Source: Hydrogenothermus sp. (GTDB lineage Bacteria; Aquificota; Aquificia; Aquificales; Hydrogenothermaceae). From it: a DNA stretch of 17,932 nt. Every line of letters starts with the position of its first letter. Positions within the stretch are counted from its first letter, which is position 1. A program made the translations under genes and the position numbers. The stretch is from positions 1 through 17,932 of the forward strand of contig QNYP01000019.1 in NCBI GenBank assembly GCA_003978675.1, in the 5' to 3' direction. Of the stretch, positions 8,200 through 15,194 are shown piece after piece. The notes under the pieces were generated by a model. That model saw only the letters and a program-made list of their open reading frames with translations, made no database searches and was not told the origin of the DNA.

Positions 8200-9516
8200 C
8201 TATTCAACTATTTCAACAGAGAACATTTTTCCTGTTAAAAAAGCATCATTATCTTCTAAAATTTTCTTTAACCTTTTTAAATCTTTTTTCCCAGTTTCTT
8301 TATCTTTGTAAAGTCTTGCTACTGAGTAATACTTACCGTTTTGAACTTTTAATATATTAAAATTTTCTCCTGATAGGTTTTCATATTCTTCCTTTATTTT
8401 TTTTGCTTCTTCAAAAGAAGGTGTAGTTGCAAAATACAGAATATAGTATTTTTCTTCTTTATTTGCCTTGTTTTTATATGAACTATTTTGAGTTTGTTTT
8501 TGGTTAGTTTCACTAGTCACATTAGCAGTTATCGTATTTTGATTTACACCAGTAGATATGTATGTTTTTTTTGATTGAATATTATCAGAGGTTTTAATAA
8601 ATAAAAAGTAATTTGTTAAAAAGAAAATTCCCCCTAGTACAAAGATTAAAATTACCTTAGGTAGCGTTAACTGAAACATATTTACCCCTCCGATAGACTC
8701 TTCGAAATTTAGACTTTGTTTTGCTTGTTTTATATGTTTTTTATCTATAGTGGTTTCTTGGTTTACAAAAGCAGACATTAATGCTCTTTCCATTATTTGA
8801 TTTATTATTCGTGGAATACCTTTTGATAATTTATAGATTTCATTAATTGCTTTTTTTGTTATTCTAACAGAACTATTACCTGCCTTTGACAATCTATAAT
8901 TTATATAATTTTCCACTTCATCTTTTGATAAGTTGTTTAGTTTAATAAATACTGTAATTCTTTGTTTTAATTGTCTTAATCTTGGAGAGTTTAGCTTTTC
9001 TTCAAGCTCAGGTTGGCCTGTTAATACAATCTGTAATAATTTCTCTTTTTCTGTTTCTAAGTTTGAAAGTATTCTTAGTTCTTCTAAAGTTTCTATAGAT
9101 AGGTTTTGAGCTTCATCTACAATTATAAATATTTTTTTTCCTTCTTTTTTCTTTTCTATTAAGAAATCTTTCAACATTGAAAAGAGTTTGTTCTTAGTTA
9201 TATTTTCATTAGGGATTTTGATACCAAAATCTTCCAATATTGCATATAAAAGTTCTTCTGGAGACAGATTTGGGAATAAGATATAAGCATATTCCATATT
9301 TTCTGGAATTTGAGATAAAAACTTTCTTATCGTAATTGTTTTACCTGTTCCCGGTTCTCCGACAATAACGACAAAACCTTCTTCTGAATGGTATATATAT
9401 TCGAGTGCCATTAACGCTTCTTGATGGGATTTTGAATTGAAAAAGAAATCTATATCAGGAGTTATTTTAAAGGGGTCTTCTTCAAACCCAAAAAAATTGA
9501 GAAAGTTGTTAGACAT
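8200..9516 (-). CDS. ExeA/MshM-type AAA+ ATPase with transmembrane helix and SPOR domain
   Basis: This 438-residue protein has the ExeA-family opening (FFGFEEDPFKITPDIDFFF), Walker A GEPGTGKT at 53-60, Walker B FIIVDEAQ at 130-137 and a sensor region around LTGQPEL (166-171). A membrane helix (about 287-307) leads through a Ser/Asn/Thr-rich linker to a SPOR-like domain at about 356-436 (YYILYFATTPSFEEAKKIK). The ATPase half would be cytoplasmic and SPOR periplasmic. GspA/ExeA normally ends in a PG_binding_1 domain, so SPOR is a substitution with the same likely purpose of holding peptidoglycan. A good Shine-Dalgarno (GAGGT) precedes the ATG. It is the last gene of the - operon, 10 bases after its paralogue, and its stop directly abuts the stop of the convergent M99 gene. 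Confidence 0.88.
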   Translation of the reverse strand: MSNNFLNFFGFEEDPFKITPDIDFFFNSKSHQEALMALEYIYHSEEGFVVIVGEPGTGKTITIRKFLSQIPENMEYAYILFPNLSPEELLYAILEDFGIKIPNENITKNKLFSMLKDFLIEKKKEGKKIFIIVDEAQNLSIETLEELRILSNLETEKEKLLQIVLTGQPELEEKLNSPRLRQLKQRITVFIKLNNLSKDEVENYINYRLSKAGNSSVRITKKAINEIYKLSKGIPRIINQIMERALMSAFVNQETTIDKKHIKQAKQSLNFEESIGGVNMFQLTLPKVILIFVLGGIFFLTNYFLFIKTSDNIQSKKTYISTGVNQNTITANVTSETNQKQTQNSSYKNKANKEEKYYILYFATTPSFEEAKKIKEEYENLSGENFNILKVQNGKYYSVARLYKDKETGKKDLKRLKKILEDNDAFLTGKMFSVEIVE

Positions 9517-9526
9517 GAGAATTACC

Positions 9527-10795
9527 TCAAATTAGGAAATTACCCTTTCTAAAGTACGCATCTTTAAATGTTTTAGTTTTTTTTAAGGCTTTTAAAACTT
9601 TATATAGTTTTTCTTTATCATTGATAAGTATTATAACTTTGTTTAGATTTTCCTTTGTACTTTTTATTATAGGTTTTTCCCCTGTTATTTTATAAGCAAG
9701 TTCGGCAACTTTTTTTGCAGACTTTTCTGAACGGAAAACCCCTAAAAATATTGCGTATTTATAAACTTTTTTTAATGAGGAGATCTTACTATTATTCTTT
9801 TGAAGTTTATTTAATTCCTGAAGAGATTTATTTACCACTTTTGGTTTTTCTATATTTTTAGATTGTTTATTTTGCTTTATTTCTTTTTCTGATTTTTCTA
9901 CAGTAGCAGCTTTACATTCTCCTATCAGAATATTAGACCCTTCTGAACATTCCTCTTTTTCTTCCAAAAGAGCAGGATTTGTTTTGGCTATTTGCATAAG
10001 TTTCTTATCTTTTTCTTTTATTTTCTGTATTTTTTCTAAAGTTTTAGTGTCAACTACTTTCTTTTGGGGCTTTTTTTCTTTTTCTTTTAATATTTTTGTT
10101 ATTTTATTTGCTTCTGAAACTATTATATAAGACATTCCAGAAATTAAAGCTACAGTTCCAATAAGAGGAACTATAACTTTTTTCTTTTCAAAGTATAAAG
10201 AAGTTATAAGTTTTTTATCTTTTAACTTATCTAGGATTTCAACAATATCTTTTATTCTTCCTCCTGTTTTTTTGTAAATGTACTTTAAAGCTCCTTTAGT
10301 AAAATGAACACTAATTCCATTTTCTGATGTGTAGTGCTTTACAAATTTTTCAAATTCTTTAAAGTTTTGAAGTGGTTTAAGTTCTAAAATAAAATTCAGT
10401 CCTGCTCTTATAGATTTAAATTTAAATGAATTTAGCTTTTGTTTTAAATTTCTATTTCCAACAAAAATTACATTTAAGGTTTTATTAGTTAAGTAATATT
10501 TAAAAATTTCCCTGAAATCATCTAGAGAAAGATTTTGAGCATCATCTATAACCAAAACTGTATAATCATCTAAATAAAGGTCTGCTAAAAATTCTTTTAT
10601 ATTTTCAATATCTGTTGCAGATACATATGTATAGTAATGTATAAATTCTTCTTCTAAAAGTTTTTTTATAAAGTATGTTTTCCCTACACCAATTTCCCCA
10701 TATAAAACACCTATAAACTTATCATTTAAAAAACTTCTTATTAATATATAAACTGGTTTATTACTTTCTGAGACAAAAAAACTAGGATTAACCAT
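9527..10795 (-). CDS. second ExeA-like AAA+ ATPase, shortened N-terminus, SPOR-like C-terminus
   Basis: A 422-residue paralogue of the downstream ATPase. Walker A is GEIGVGKT at 33-40 and Walker B is VLVIDDAQ at 80-87, followed by the winged-helix-like lid region (about 140-200). A membrane helix lies at about 207-226. A long Lys/Glu-rich linker leads to a C-terminal domain from about 340 (YKYAIFLGVFRSEKSAKKVAEL) that looks SPOR-like but diverged. The ExeA opening motif FGFxxxPF seen in its neighbour is absent, and the protein starts about 20 residues before Walker A. Two adjacent ATPases of the same family may form a heteromeric ring, or one may regulate the other; this is inference. Only 4 bases separate it from the thioesterase gene. 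Confidence 0.82.
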   Translation of the reverse strand: MVNPSFFVSESNKPVYILIRSFLNDKFIGVLYGEIGVGKTYFIKKLLEEEFIHYYTYVSATDIENIKEFLADLYLDDYTVLVIDDAQNLSLDDFREIFKYYLTNKTLNVIFVGNRNLKQKLNSFKFKSIRAGLNFILELKPLQNFKEFEKFVKHYTSENGISVHFTKGALKYIYKKTGGRIKDIVEILDKLKDKKLITSLYFEKKKVIVPLIGTVALISGMSYIIVSEANKITKILKEKEKKPQKKVVDTKTLEKIQKIKEKDKKLMQIAKTNPALLEEKEECSEGSNILIGECKAATVEKSEKEIKQNKQSKNIEKPKVVNKSLQELNKLQKNNSKISSLKKVYKYAIFLGVFRSEKSAKKVAELAYKITGEKPIIKSTKENLNKVIILINDKEKLYKVLKALKKTKTFKDAYFRKGNFLI

Positions 10796-10799
10796 TTTT

Positions 10800-11189
10800 C
10801 TACTCTAAAACATGCTTTTCTGTTATTACACAGTAAAAATTTCCTGTAAATACAACTGTATCCTCTTTATTGAATCCATTAACTTTTATTAAATATTTAG
10901 TTGCATTTTTTTCTAAAATTTTACTCTTAAAGATTATTTCTTCTCCTACTTTTGCAGGTTTTATAAATTTAACTTCTGCCTTTGCCAAAACTACATTAGG
11001 ATGATTTACTGTTAACATCGCACAATAATCAGCTCCGCCAAATATAAAACCTCCATGCACAAGTCCTTTTTCGTCAACTTTCATATTTTCTGTTAATTTT
11101 AGTTTAACAACTGCAAATTCTCCATCTTGTATTGCTATTGGTATTCCGCAAAGTTCTTGATTTATTTCTTTATGAGTTTTTATCTCCAT
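10800..11189 (-). CDS. hotdog-fold thioesterase (PaaI-like)
   Basis: The 129-residue protein matches the single-domain hotdog thioesterases in length and in the motif GLVHGGFIFGGADYCAML (about 42-59), followed by the core strand AEVKFIKPAKVGEE. These enzymes hydrolyse acyl-CoA thioesters; substrate cannot be read from sequence, and many family members act as housekeeping enzymes. A Shine-Dalgarno (GAGGT) overlapping the end of pgsA precedes the ATG. It sits between pgsA and the ExeA-like ATPases in the same - strand run with gaps of 4 bases on both sides. No functional link to the pilus genes is evident; co-transcription is likely. Confidence 0.85.
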   Translation of the reverse strand: MEIKTHKEINQELCGIPIAIQDGEFAVVKLKLTENMKVDEKGLVHGGFIFGGADYCAMLTVNHPNVVLAKAEVKFIKPAKVGEEIIFKSKILEKNATKYLIKVNGFNKEDTVVFTGNFYCVITEKHVLE

Positions 11190-11193
11190 ATTT

Positions 11194-11736
11194 TTACCTC
11201 ATTAATTGTTTTATTCCTTCATTTGTGTAATTTATTGTAGATAAAATTGTAAACAAAGTAGATAAATATATTGTAATTTCTACAAAATACATAGGTATAA
11301 AATACACATTAGCAATAAGTATTACTATAATAGATACTATTTGAAAAAAAGTAGTTGCTTTTCCAAATAAAGAAGGATTTATTTTTACTCCACCTTTTAA
11401 GAAATATATCAATACTGCACCTGCTAAAAGGTAAACATCTCTACTAATTACAATAACCACATACCAGAATGGAAATTTTACTTCAAAATTAGAGGTATAT
11501 ATAAATATAAAACTTGTTATAAGTAATGTTTTATCTGCAATAGGGTCTAAAATTTTACCTAGATATGTAATCTGATTTAACTTTCTGGCAAGAAAGCCAT
11601 CTAAAGCGTCAGTTATACCAGCAATAATAAAAACTATAAGTGCATAGAGAGGTTTATTATAACCTATGAATATAACAAAAAGTGGGACTAAAAATATTCT
11701 AAGAATGGTAAGCCAGTTTGGTAATCCTATACCTAT
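11194..11736 (-). CDS. pgsA: PgsA, phosphatidylglycerophosphate synthase, with an apparent ATA start
   Basis: This integral-membrane enzyme joins CDP-diacylglycerol and glycerol 3-phosphate to make phosphatidylglycerophosphate. The protein starting at 11736 has 180 residues, the normal family length. It opens IGIGLPNWLTILRI and contains the complete CDP-alcohol phosphotransferase motif from DALDGFLARK to LGKILDPIADK, with all conserved Asp, Gly and Arg positions. Four or more membrane helices follow. There is no ATG, GTG, TTG or CTG between the upstream in-frame TGA (inside rfaE2) and a GTG at 11460, which would remove the active site. The best start is ATA at 11734-11736, five bases after AGAGGG. 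It shares two bases with the rfaE2 stop. A sequencing error is the main alternative. Confidence 0.88.
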   Translation of the reverse strand: MGIGLPNWLTILRIFLVPLFVIFIGYNKPLYALIVFIIAGITDALDGFLARKLNQITYLGKILDPIADKTLLITSFIFIYTSNFEVKFPFWYVVIVISRDVYLLAGAVLIYFLKGGVKINPSLFGKATTFFQIVSIIVILIANVYFIPMYFVEITIYLSTLFTILSTINYTNEGIKQLMR

Positions 11737-12188
11737 TTTTGCCCTCTTATTTTTTGTGTAATTTTTGTTGTGGATATATCACAAACGAAATCTATTATTG
11801 CAACTTTTCCTCCGTAGCTTTTAACAAAATCTGCTCCTACGATAGTATCTACTGTATAATCTCCTCCTTTTACTAAAACATCTGGCTTTACTTTTTTTAT
11901 AAGGTTTTCTGGTGTATCTTCTTCAAAAATAATAACTAAATCTACAGGTTTTAAAGCCTCTAGAACTTTTTTTCTATATTCTACAGGATTAATTGGTCTA
12001 TCTTTTCCTTTTAGTCTTCTTACAGAATTGTCAGAGTTTAAACCAACAACTAAAATATCTCCTAAGGCTTTGGCTTTTTCTAGATAGTCCACATGACCAG
12101 CGTGGATAATATCAAAACAACCGTTTGTAAAAACAATTTTTTTCCCTTCTTTTTTCCAATTTTCTAATTTTTCTTTCCAATTTTCCAT
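11733..12188 (-). CDS. rfaE2: RfaE domain II / HldC, heptose 1-phosphate nucleotidyltransferase
   Basis: The 151-residue single-domain protein has the nucleotidyltransferase motifs FTNGCFDIIHAGHVDYL (about 20-36, with HxGH), NSDNSVRRLKG, and the C-terminal ISTTKI. This is the free-standing domain II of RfaE/HldE, which transfers a nucleotide to heptose 1-phosphate to give the activated ADP-heptose used for LPS inner core. The kinase domain (RfaE1) is not in this window. The ATG overlaps the stop of the upstream membrane-protein gene by one base (TAATG), and its TAG overlaps the proposed pgsA start. The family also includes glycerol-3-phosphate cytidylyltransferases, but the sequence fits the heptose branch better. 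Confidence 0.9.
   Translation of the reverse strand: MENWKEKLENWKKEGKKIVFTNGCFDIIHAGHVDYLEKAKALGDILVVGLNSDNSVRRLKGKDRPINPVEYRKKVLEALKPVDLVIIFEEDTPENLIKKVKPDVLVKGGDYTVDTIVGADFVKSYGGKVAIIDFVCDISTTKITQKIRGQK
11742..11747 (-). promoter_or_regulatory. Shine-Dalgarno AGAGGG that places the pgsA start
   Basis: On the - strand AGAGGG lies five bases before the ATA at 11734-11736. No other codon within the usual window could serve as an initiator. It lies within the last codons of rfaE2, so PgsA synthesis is probably coupled to RfaE2 termination. Confidence 0.55.
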
Positions 12189-12535
12189 TAGTTTTCACCT
12201 TTTGGTATTAAAATAATATAGATTATTAAGAATACAGGAAAAGATATCAGTATATAAAGGTAATTTTTCTCTAAAAATGAAAATAAAAAACCTATTATCA
12301 TAGGTAAATGTCCTAAAATTAAAGCAATTTTATAATTGCCATAAAGGTTTTGCCTTACTTTTAAAAATACTATATAAAAAATTACCAGTGAAGAAGCAGA
12401 AATTAAGAAAATTCCAATATTTGAAACATCTTTTATAGGAGATTTACCTAAAATTACCATAAGTAATGAAGGGTATATAATACTACTAAAAAGCCCTATA
12501 AAGTATAATCTTCTAAGCTCAAATATATTTTTCAT
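12188..12535 (-). CDS. small integral membrane protein of unknown function
   Basis: This 115-residue protein is almost wholly hydrophobic, with four predicted membrane helices (about 12-30, 37-58, 67-85 and 92-110). Basic residues are mainly in the first loop and near the ends. I recognise no family. The ATG overlaps the end of the modE-like gene by 17 bases, and its stop shares a base with the rfaE2 start, so it belongs to the same coupled operon. Neighbouring genes concern envelope synthesis and pilin processing, which gives only a weak hint of an envelope role. Confidence 0.75.
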   Translation of the reverse strand: MKNIFELRRLYFIGLFSSIIYPSLLMVILGKSPIKDVSNIGIFLISASSLVIFYIVFLKVRQNLYGNYKIALILGHLPMIIGFLFSFLEKNYLYILISFPVFLIIYIILIPKGEN

Positions 12536-12857
12536 CTTCTAGCTTTTGTTTTAAATTTTCAAAATTTTCCATTATCTTTTCAAAATCTTTAAGTAATTTT
12601 TTTGCAAAAGGTGTAAGCTTTGCTCCTCCTTTTTCTTTCCCCCCTCTAAATGTTTCAACAATCTTTTGCCCTGTCCTTTTTTCCATTGCTTTTATGTATT
12701 CAAGAGCCTTTTTATAAGAAATTCCTGTTTTTTCTGAAGCTTTTTTTATAGAACCTGTTTTCTCAATTTCTCTAAGAAGTTTGTCTCTACCCATACCTAT
12801 AATAATATCTCCATCTTGTTCTATCCAGAGTTTATATTTTATTTCTGTATTTTTCAT
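12519..12857 (-). CDS. ModE-type winged-helix regulator without molybdate-binding domain
   Basis: The 112-residue protein matches the N-terminal DNA-binding half of ModE: GRDKLLREIEKTGSIKKASEK, SYKKALEYIKAME, then a Gly-rich wing (FRGGKEKGGAKLTPF), and a C-terminal coiled helix that suits dimerisation. Full ModE carries two TOBE domains that bind molybdate; they are absent here. Such stand-alone forms are common in bacteria and archaea, and their ligand is often unknown. It overlaps pilD by four bases (ATGA) and the following membrane-protein gene by 17. It could regulate this operon or a distant molybdenum/tungsten gene set; nothing in the window decides this. Confidence 0.85.
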   Translation of the reverse strand: MKNTEIKYKLWIEQDGDIIIGMGRDKLLREIEKTGSIKKASEKTGISYKKALEYIKAMEKRTGQKIVETFRGGKEKGGAKLTPFAKKLLKDFEKIMENFENLKQKLEDEKYI

Positions 12858-13630
12858 ACTCCCAAATACCAGTTTTTAATAATTTCTCCAAAAAATAAAT
12901 ATAAAACACCTGCTATTGAAAGATAAGGCCCAAAAGGTATTTCAAATTTTGCTTTATCTTCTGATTTATAAATGTAAGCTAATGTAAGTCCTACAATAAC
13001 TCCTAAAATAGAACCCACAAATATAACAAATAAACTTCCAAACCACCCTAAATAACTACCAAAAAACGCTAATAATTTAACATCTCCCATTCCAAGACCT
13101 TCTATGCCTCTGAATTTAAGATATAAATAGGCTGTTGCAAATAAAAACCCAGCACCAACAAAACTACCTAAAAGAGCATCAATAATAGAAAAATCTGCTC
13201 TTATCGCAGAGTATATTAAACCAGATAAAAATCCAATTAAATTTAGTTCATCAGGAATAATTTTAAAATCTAAATCTATAAAGCTAATTGCAATAACTAA
13301 AGCTAAAAATACAAAATTAAATGCAAAATCAATAGATATTCCCCATTTTAGATAAGAAAGACTAGCAGATAAACCAGTTAATATTTCAACAATCGGATAT
13401 TTTAAGGAAATAGAAGTTTTACACTTATTACACTTTCCTTTTAAGAAAATGTAAGAAAATACAGGAATATTTTCATACCATCTTAATTTATGTCCACATT
13501 TAGGACAATGTGAGGAAGGAAAAACTATAGACATATCTCTAGGCAATCTATATATAAGAACATTTAAAAAACTTCCTATTATCGTTCCAAAAGCAAAAAC
13601 AAAAATAAATATTAAAAAATTATTCTCCAT
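12854..13630 (-). CDS. pilD: type IV prepilin peptidase / N-methyltransferase
   Basis: A 258-residue membrane protease that cuts prepilin leaders after Gly and methylates the new N-terminus. The methyltransferase-associated domain has a four-Cys zinc site (Cys42, 45, 67 and 70 in CPKC and CNKC) after the opening FGTIIGSFLNVLIYRLPR. The two catalytic aspartates are in FIDLDFKIIPDELN (Asp119) and GLGMGDVKLL (Asp183). Eight or so membrane helices are predictable. Length is standard. Its evident local substrate is the giant prepilin at 3835-6087, whose leader ends in Gly6. It overlaps the upstream gene by 11 bases and the modE-like gene by four. Confidence 0.96.
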   Translation of the reverse strand: MENNFLIFIFVFAFGTIIGSFLNVLIYRLPRDMSIVFPSSHCPKCGHKLRWYENIPVFSYIFLKGKCNKCKTSISLKYPIVEILTGLSASLSYLKWGISIDFAFNFVFLALVIAISFIDLDFKIIPDELNLIGFLSGLIYSAIRADFSIIDALLGSFVGAGFLFATAYLYLKFRGIEGLGMGDVKLLAFFGSYLGWFGSLFVIFVGSILGVIVGLTLAYIYKSEDKAKFEIPFGPYLSIAGVLYLFFGEIIKNWYLGV

Positions 13631-13940
13631 CTTTATTACTTTCTTGGGATTTTGCGTATTCTTCTATTTCTTTTTTGAGCTGTGAACCTTTCTTTACTAA
13701 ATATATAAACTGGAAGACTGTAAAACCAAATATTACTGATAATATTCCACCAATGCCTGCAAATAATCCAGCAACAAAAACAGCAACTAATGGAACAGGG
13801 AATCTTATAAAAGATGAGAATATAATTTTACCTTTGTCAGATTTGTAGGCATTAACGCTTTTCCAAAGATGTGTAAAATAAAAGCCACCAGCCACAAGCC
13901 CAACTAAGAAAAAAAGAATGTAAAGCAGTGTATCAGACAT
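13620..13940 (-). CDS. small membrane protein, possibly AtpR-like
   Basis: The 106-residue protein has three predicted membrane helices (about 4-24, 42-62 and 64-82) and a highly charged C-terminal tail. The stretch GLVAGGFYFTHLWKSV, followed by a second helix containing SFIRFPVP, resembles the AtpR subunit family associated with N-type (Na+-translocating) ATPases, but no ATPase genes are here, so the match is tentative. It is the first gene of the long - strand run, and its end overlaps pilD by 11 bases. The ribosome-binding site AAGGA is 8 bases before the ATG. Confidence 0.7.
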   Translation of the reverse strand: MSDTLLYILFFLVGLVAGGFYFTHLWKSVNAYKSDKGKIIFSSFIRFPVPLVAVFVAGLFAGIGGILSVIFGFTVFQFIYLVKKGSQLKKEIEEYAKSQESNKDGE

Positions 13941-13969
13941 ATATCTAATTCCTTACATAAAGTTAGTTA

Positions 13970-13975
13970 ATTATA
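13970..13975 (-). promoter_or_regulatory. candidate -10 element for the pilD operon
   Basis: A perfect TATAAT on the - strand lies about 30 bases before the ATG at 13940, in the 48-base gap after the antiporter gene. No convincing -35 hexamer is found 16-18 bases upstream, and the surroundings are extremely AT-rich, so this may be chance. Confidence 0.3.
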
Positions 13976-13988
13976 TAATTTTATAACA

Positions 13989-15194
13989 TTAAACATATTC
14001 AGGTTTTGATATTTTCTTTTTCTTCTTTTTCTTTTTGGATTTTTTAGGGAATATTAATTGCGCTAATTTTGGTGCAAATTGTGCAAAAATTATACCTATA
14101 GATGCCATTACTAGAACATAAATCCCAACCAATGGAACGTACTCAGGTTTTGCAAATTTAGACATAACGATGGAGAATTCCCCTCTATTGATGATTGAAA
14201 ATCCTACAATTGCAGATGCTTTTTTGGAAAGACCTGTTAAAAGACCTCCCAAATAACCTGTTAAGAATTTTCCTATAATTGAAAGAACAATTATTAAAAT
14301 TAATGCAGTTAAAAGTTTGCTATCAAATGATACGGATGAAAATTGTATTGAAGCGCCAAAGAACATAAAGAATAAAGCAACAGCAAGGTCTTTTATTGAG
14401 TATAAAGCTTTTTCAATTTCTTCTTCTTTTCCAGCTTCAGCCATTAGAACTCCAACTAAAAATGCTCCAAGGGCTTCAGATAGTCCTATGTATTGTGTAA
14501 ATCCAGAAGCTAAAACAACTATACCAAATGCAAACAGTATAAAAATGTCTTCTCCTATAAAACTGTCTATAAACTTGTTTAGTTTATCTTTAAAGAAATG
14601 ACTTATAAGCCAGATGATAATGAATACAGCAAATATTTTTAAGAAAATAAGATTTATTTCCATAAAGGAAAAATTATGACCATTAGAAAAGGAAGAAATT
14701 ATTGCAAGTAAAACAGGGGCAACAATATCCTCAAAAACCATTAATCCAAGAATTAATTCGGTTTCAGGATTTGCTATTCTATGGTTATCTACAATTATTT
14801 TTGTTGTAATAGCAGAAGACGATGCATAAGCAATTCCTCCAGCTAATAAAGCACTATAAAAATCAAATCCTAAAATTTTTATAGTTAAAAAAATAACAAC
14901 AAATCCAAATAAAAAGTCTAAAAGACCAACTATCCATATTTTTTTTCCGGTTTCAATAGCTCTTTTAAAGTTAAATTCAAGTCCAAGATAGAAAAAAAGT
15001 AAAACTATACCTATTTCGCTAAATTTTTCTATAACTTCTTCCTGATGAACTATATTACCAAGAATAAGTCCTGCAAAAATAAAAAATATAATAGTAGGAA
15101 ATCTAACAAGCTTTCCTATGTATCCAGATACAAAAAGGATAATACTTACTATTCCAAAAAGTAATAAAAAAGGTAAATGAAGCTCATTATGCAT
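13989..15194 (-). CDS. khtU: CPA2-family cation/proton antiporter (KhtU/KefB-like)
   Basis: A 401-residue membrane protein with about 12 helices, ending in a lysine-rich tail. Family landmarks include the paired helix GIVLLFFYLGLEFNFKRA, GGIAYASSSAITTKI, FEDIVAPVLLAI (conserved Glu-Asp for ion exchange), and LSEALGAFLVGVLMAE. Such antiporters swap K+ (or Na+) for H+. It lacks a C-terminal TrkA-N domain; instead the regulatory RCK_C protein is encoded by the preceding gene, exactly as in the B. subtilis KhtTU pair. The ATG at 15194 overlaps the khtT stop by eight bases. The C-terminus has a run of eight lysines before ISKPEYV, which is unusual. Confidence 0.88.
   Translation of the reverse strand: MHNELHLPFLLLFGIVSIILFVSGYIGKLVRFPTIIFFIFAGLILGNIVHQEEVIEKFSEIGIVLLFFYLGLEFNFKRAIETGKKIWIVGLLDFLFGFVVIFLTIKILGFDFYSALLAGGIAYASSSAITTKIIVDNHRIANPETELILGLMVFEDIVAPVLLAIISSFSNGHNFSFMEINLIFLKIFAVFIIIWLISHFFKDKLNKFIDSFIGEDIFILFAFGIVVLASGFTQYIGLSEALGAFLVGVLMAEAGKEEEIEKALYSIKDLAVALFFMFFGASIQFSSVSFDSKLLTALILIIVLSIIGKFLTGYLGGLLTGLSKKASAIVGFSIINRGEFSIVMSKFAKPEYVPLVGIYVLVMASIGIIFAQFAPKLAQLIFPKKSKKKKKKKKISKPEYV

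Noticed and set aside
11194..11460. An 88-residue membrane protein starting at GTG 11460
   Set aside because: This is only the C-terminal half of PgsA; the catalytic half is in the same frame directly upstream without interruption.
13969..13980. 12-base palindrome AATTATATAATT as an operator or terminator
   Set aside because: It is pure A/T in a very AT-rich gap, gives no stable stem, and is best explained by chance or by the -10 element it contains.
14317..14601. Open frame on the + strand inside the antiporter gene
   Set aside because: It is antisense to well-conserved membrane segments of KhtU and shows no recognisable domain.
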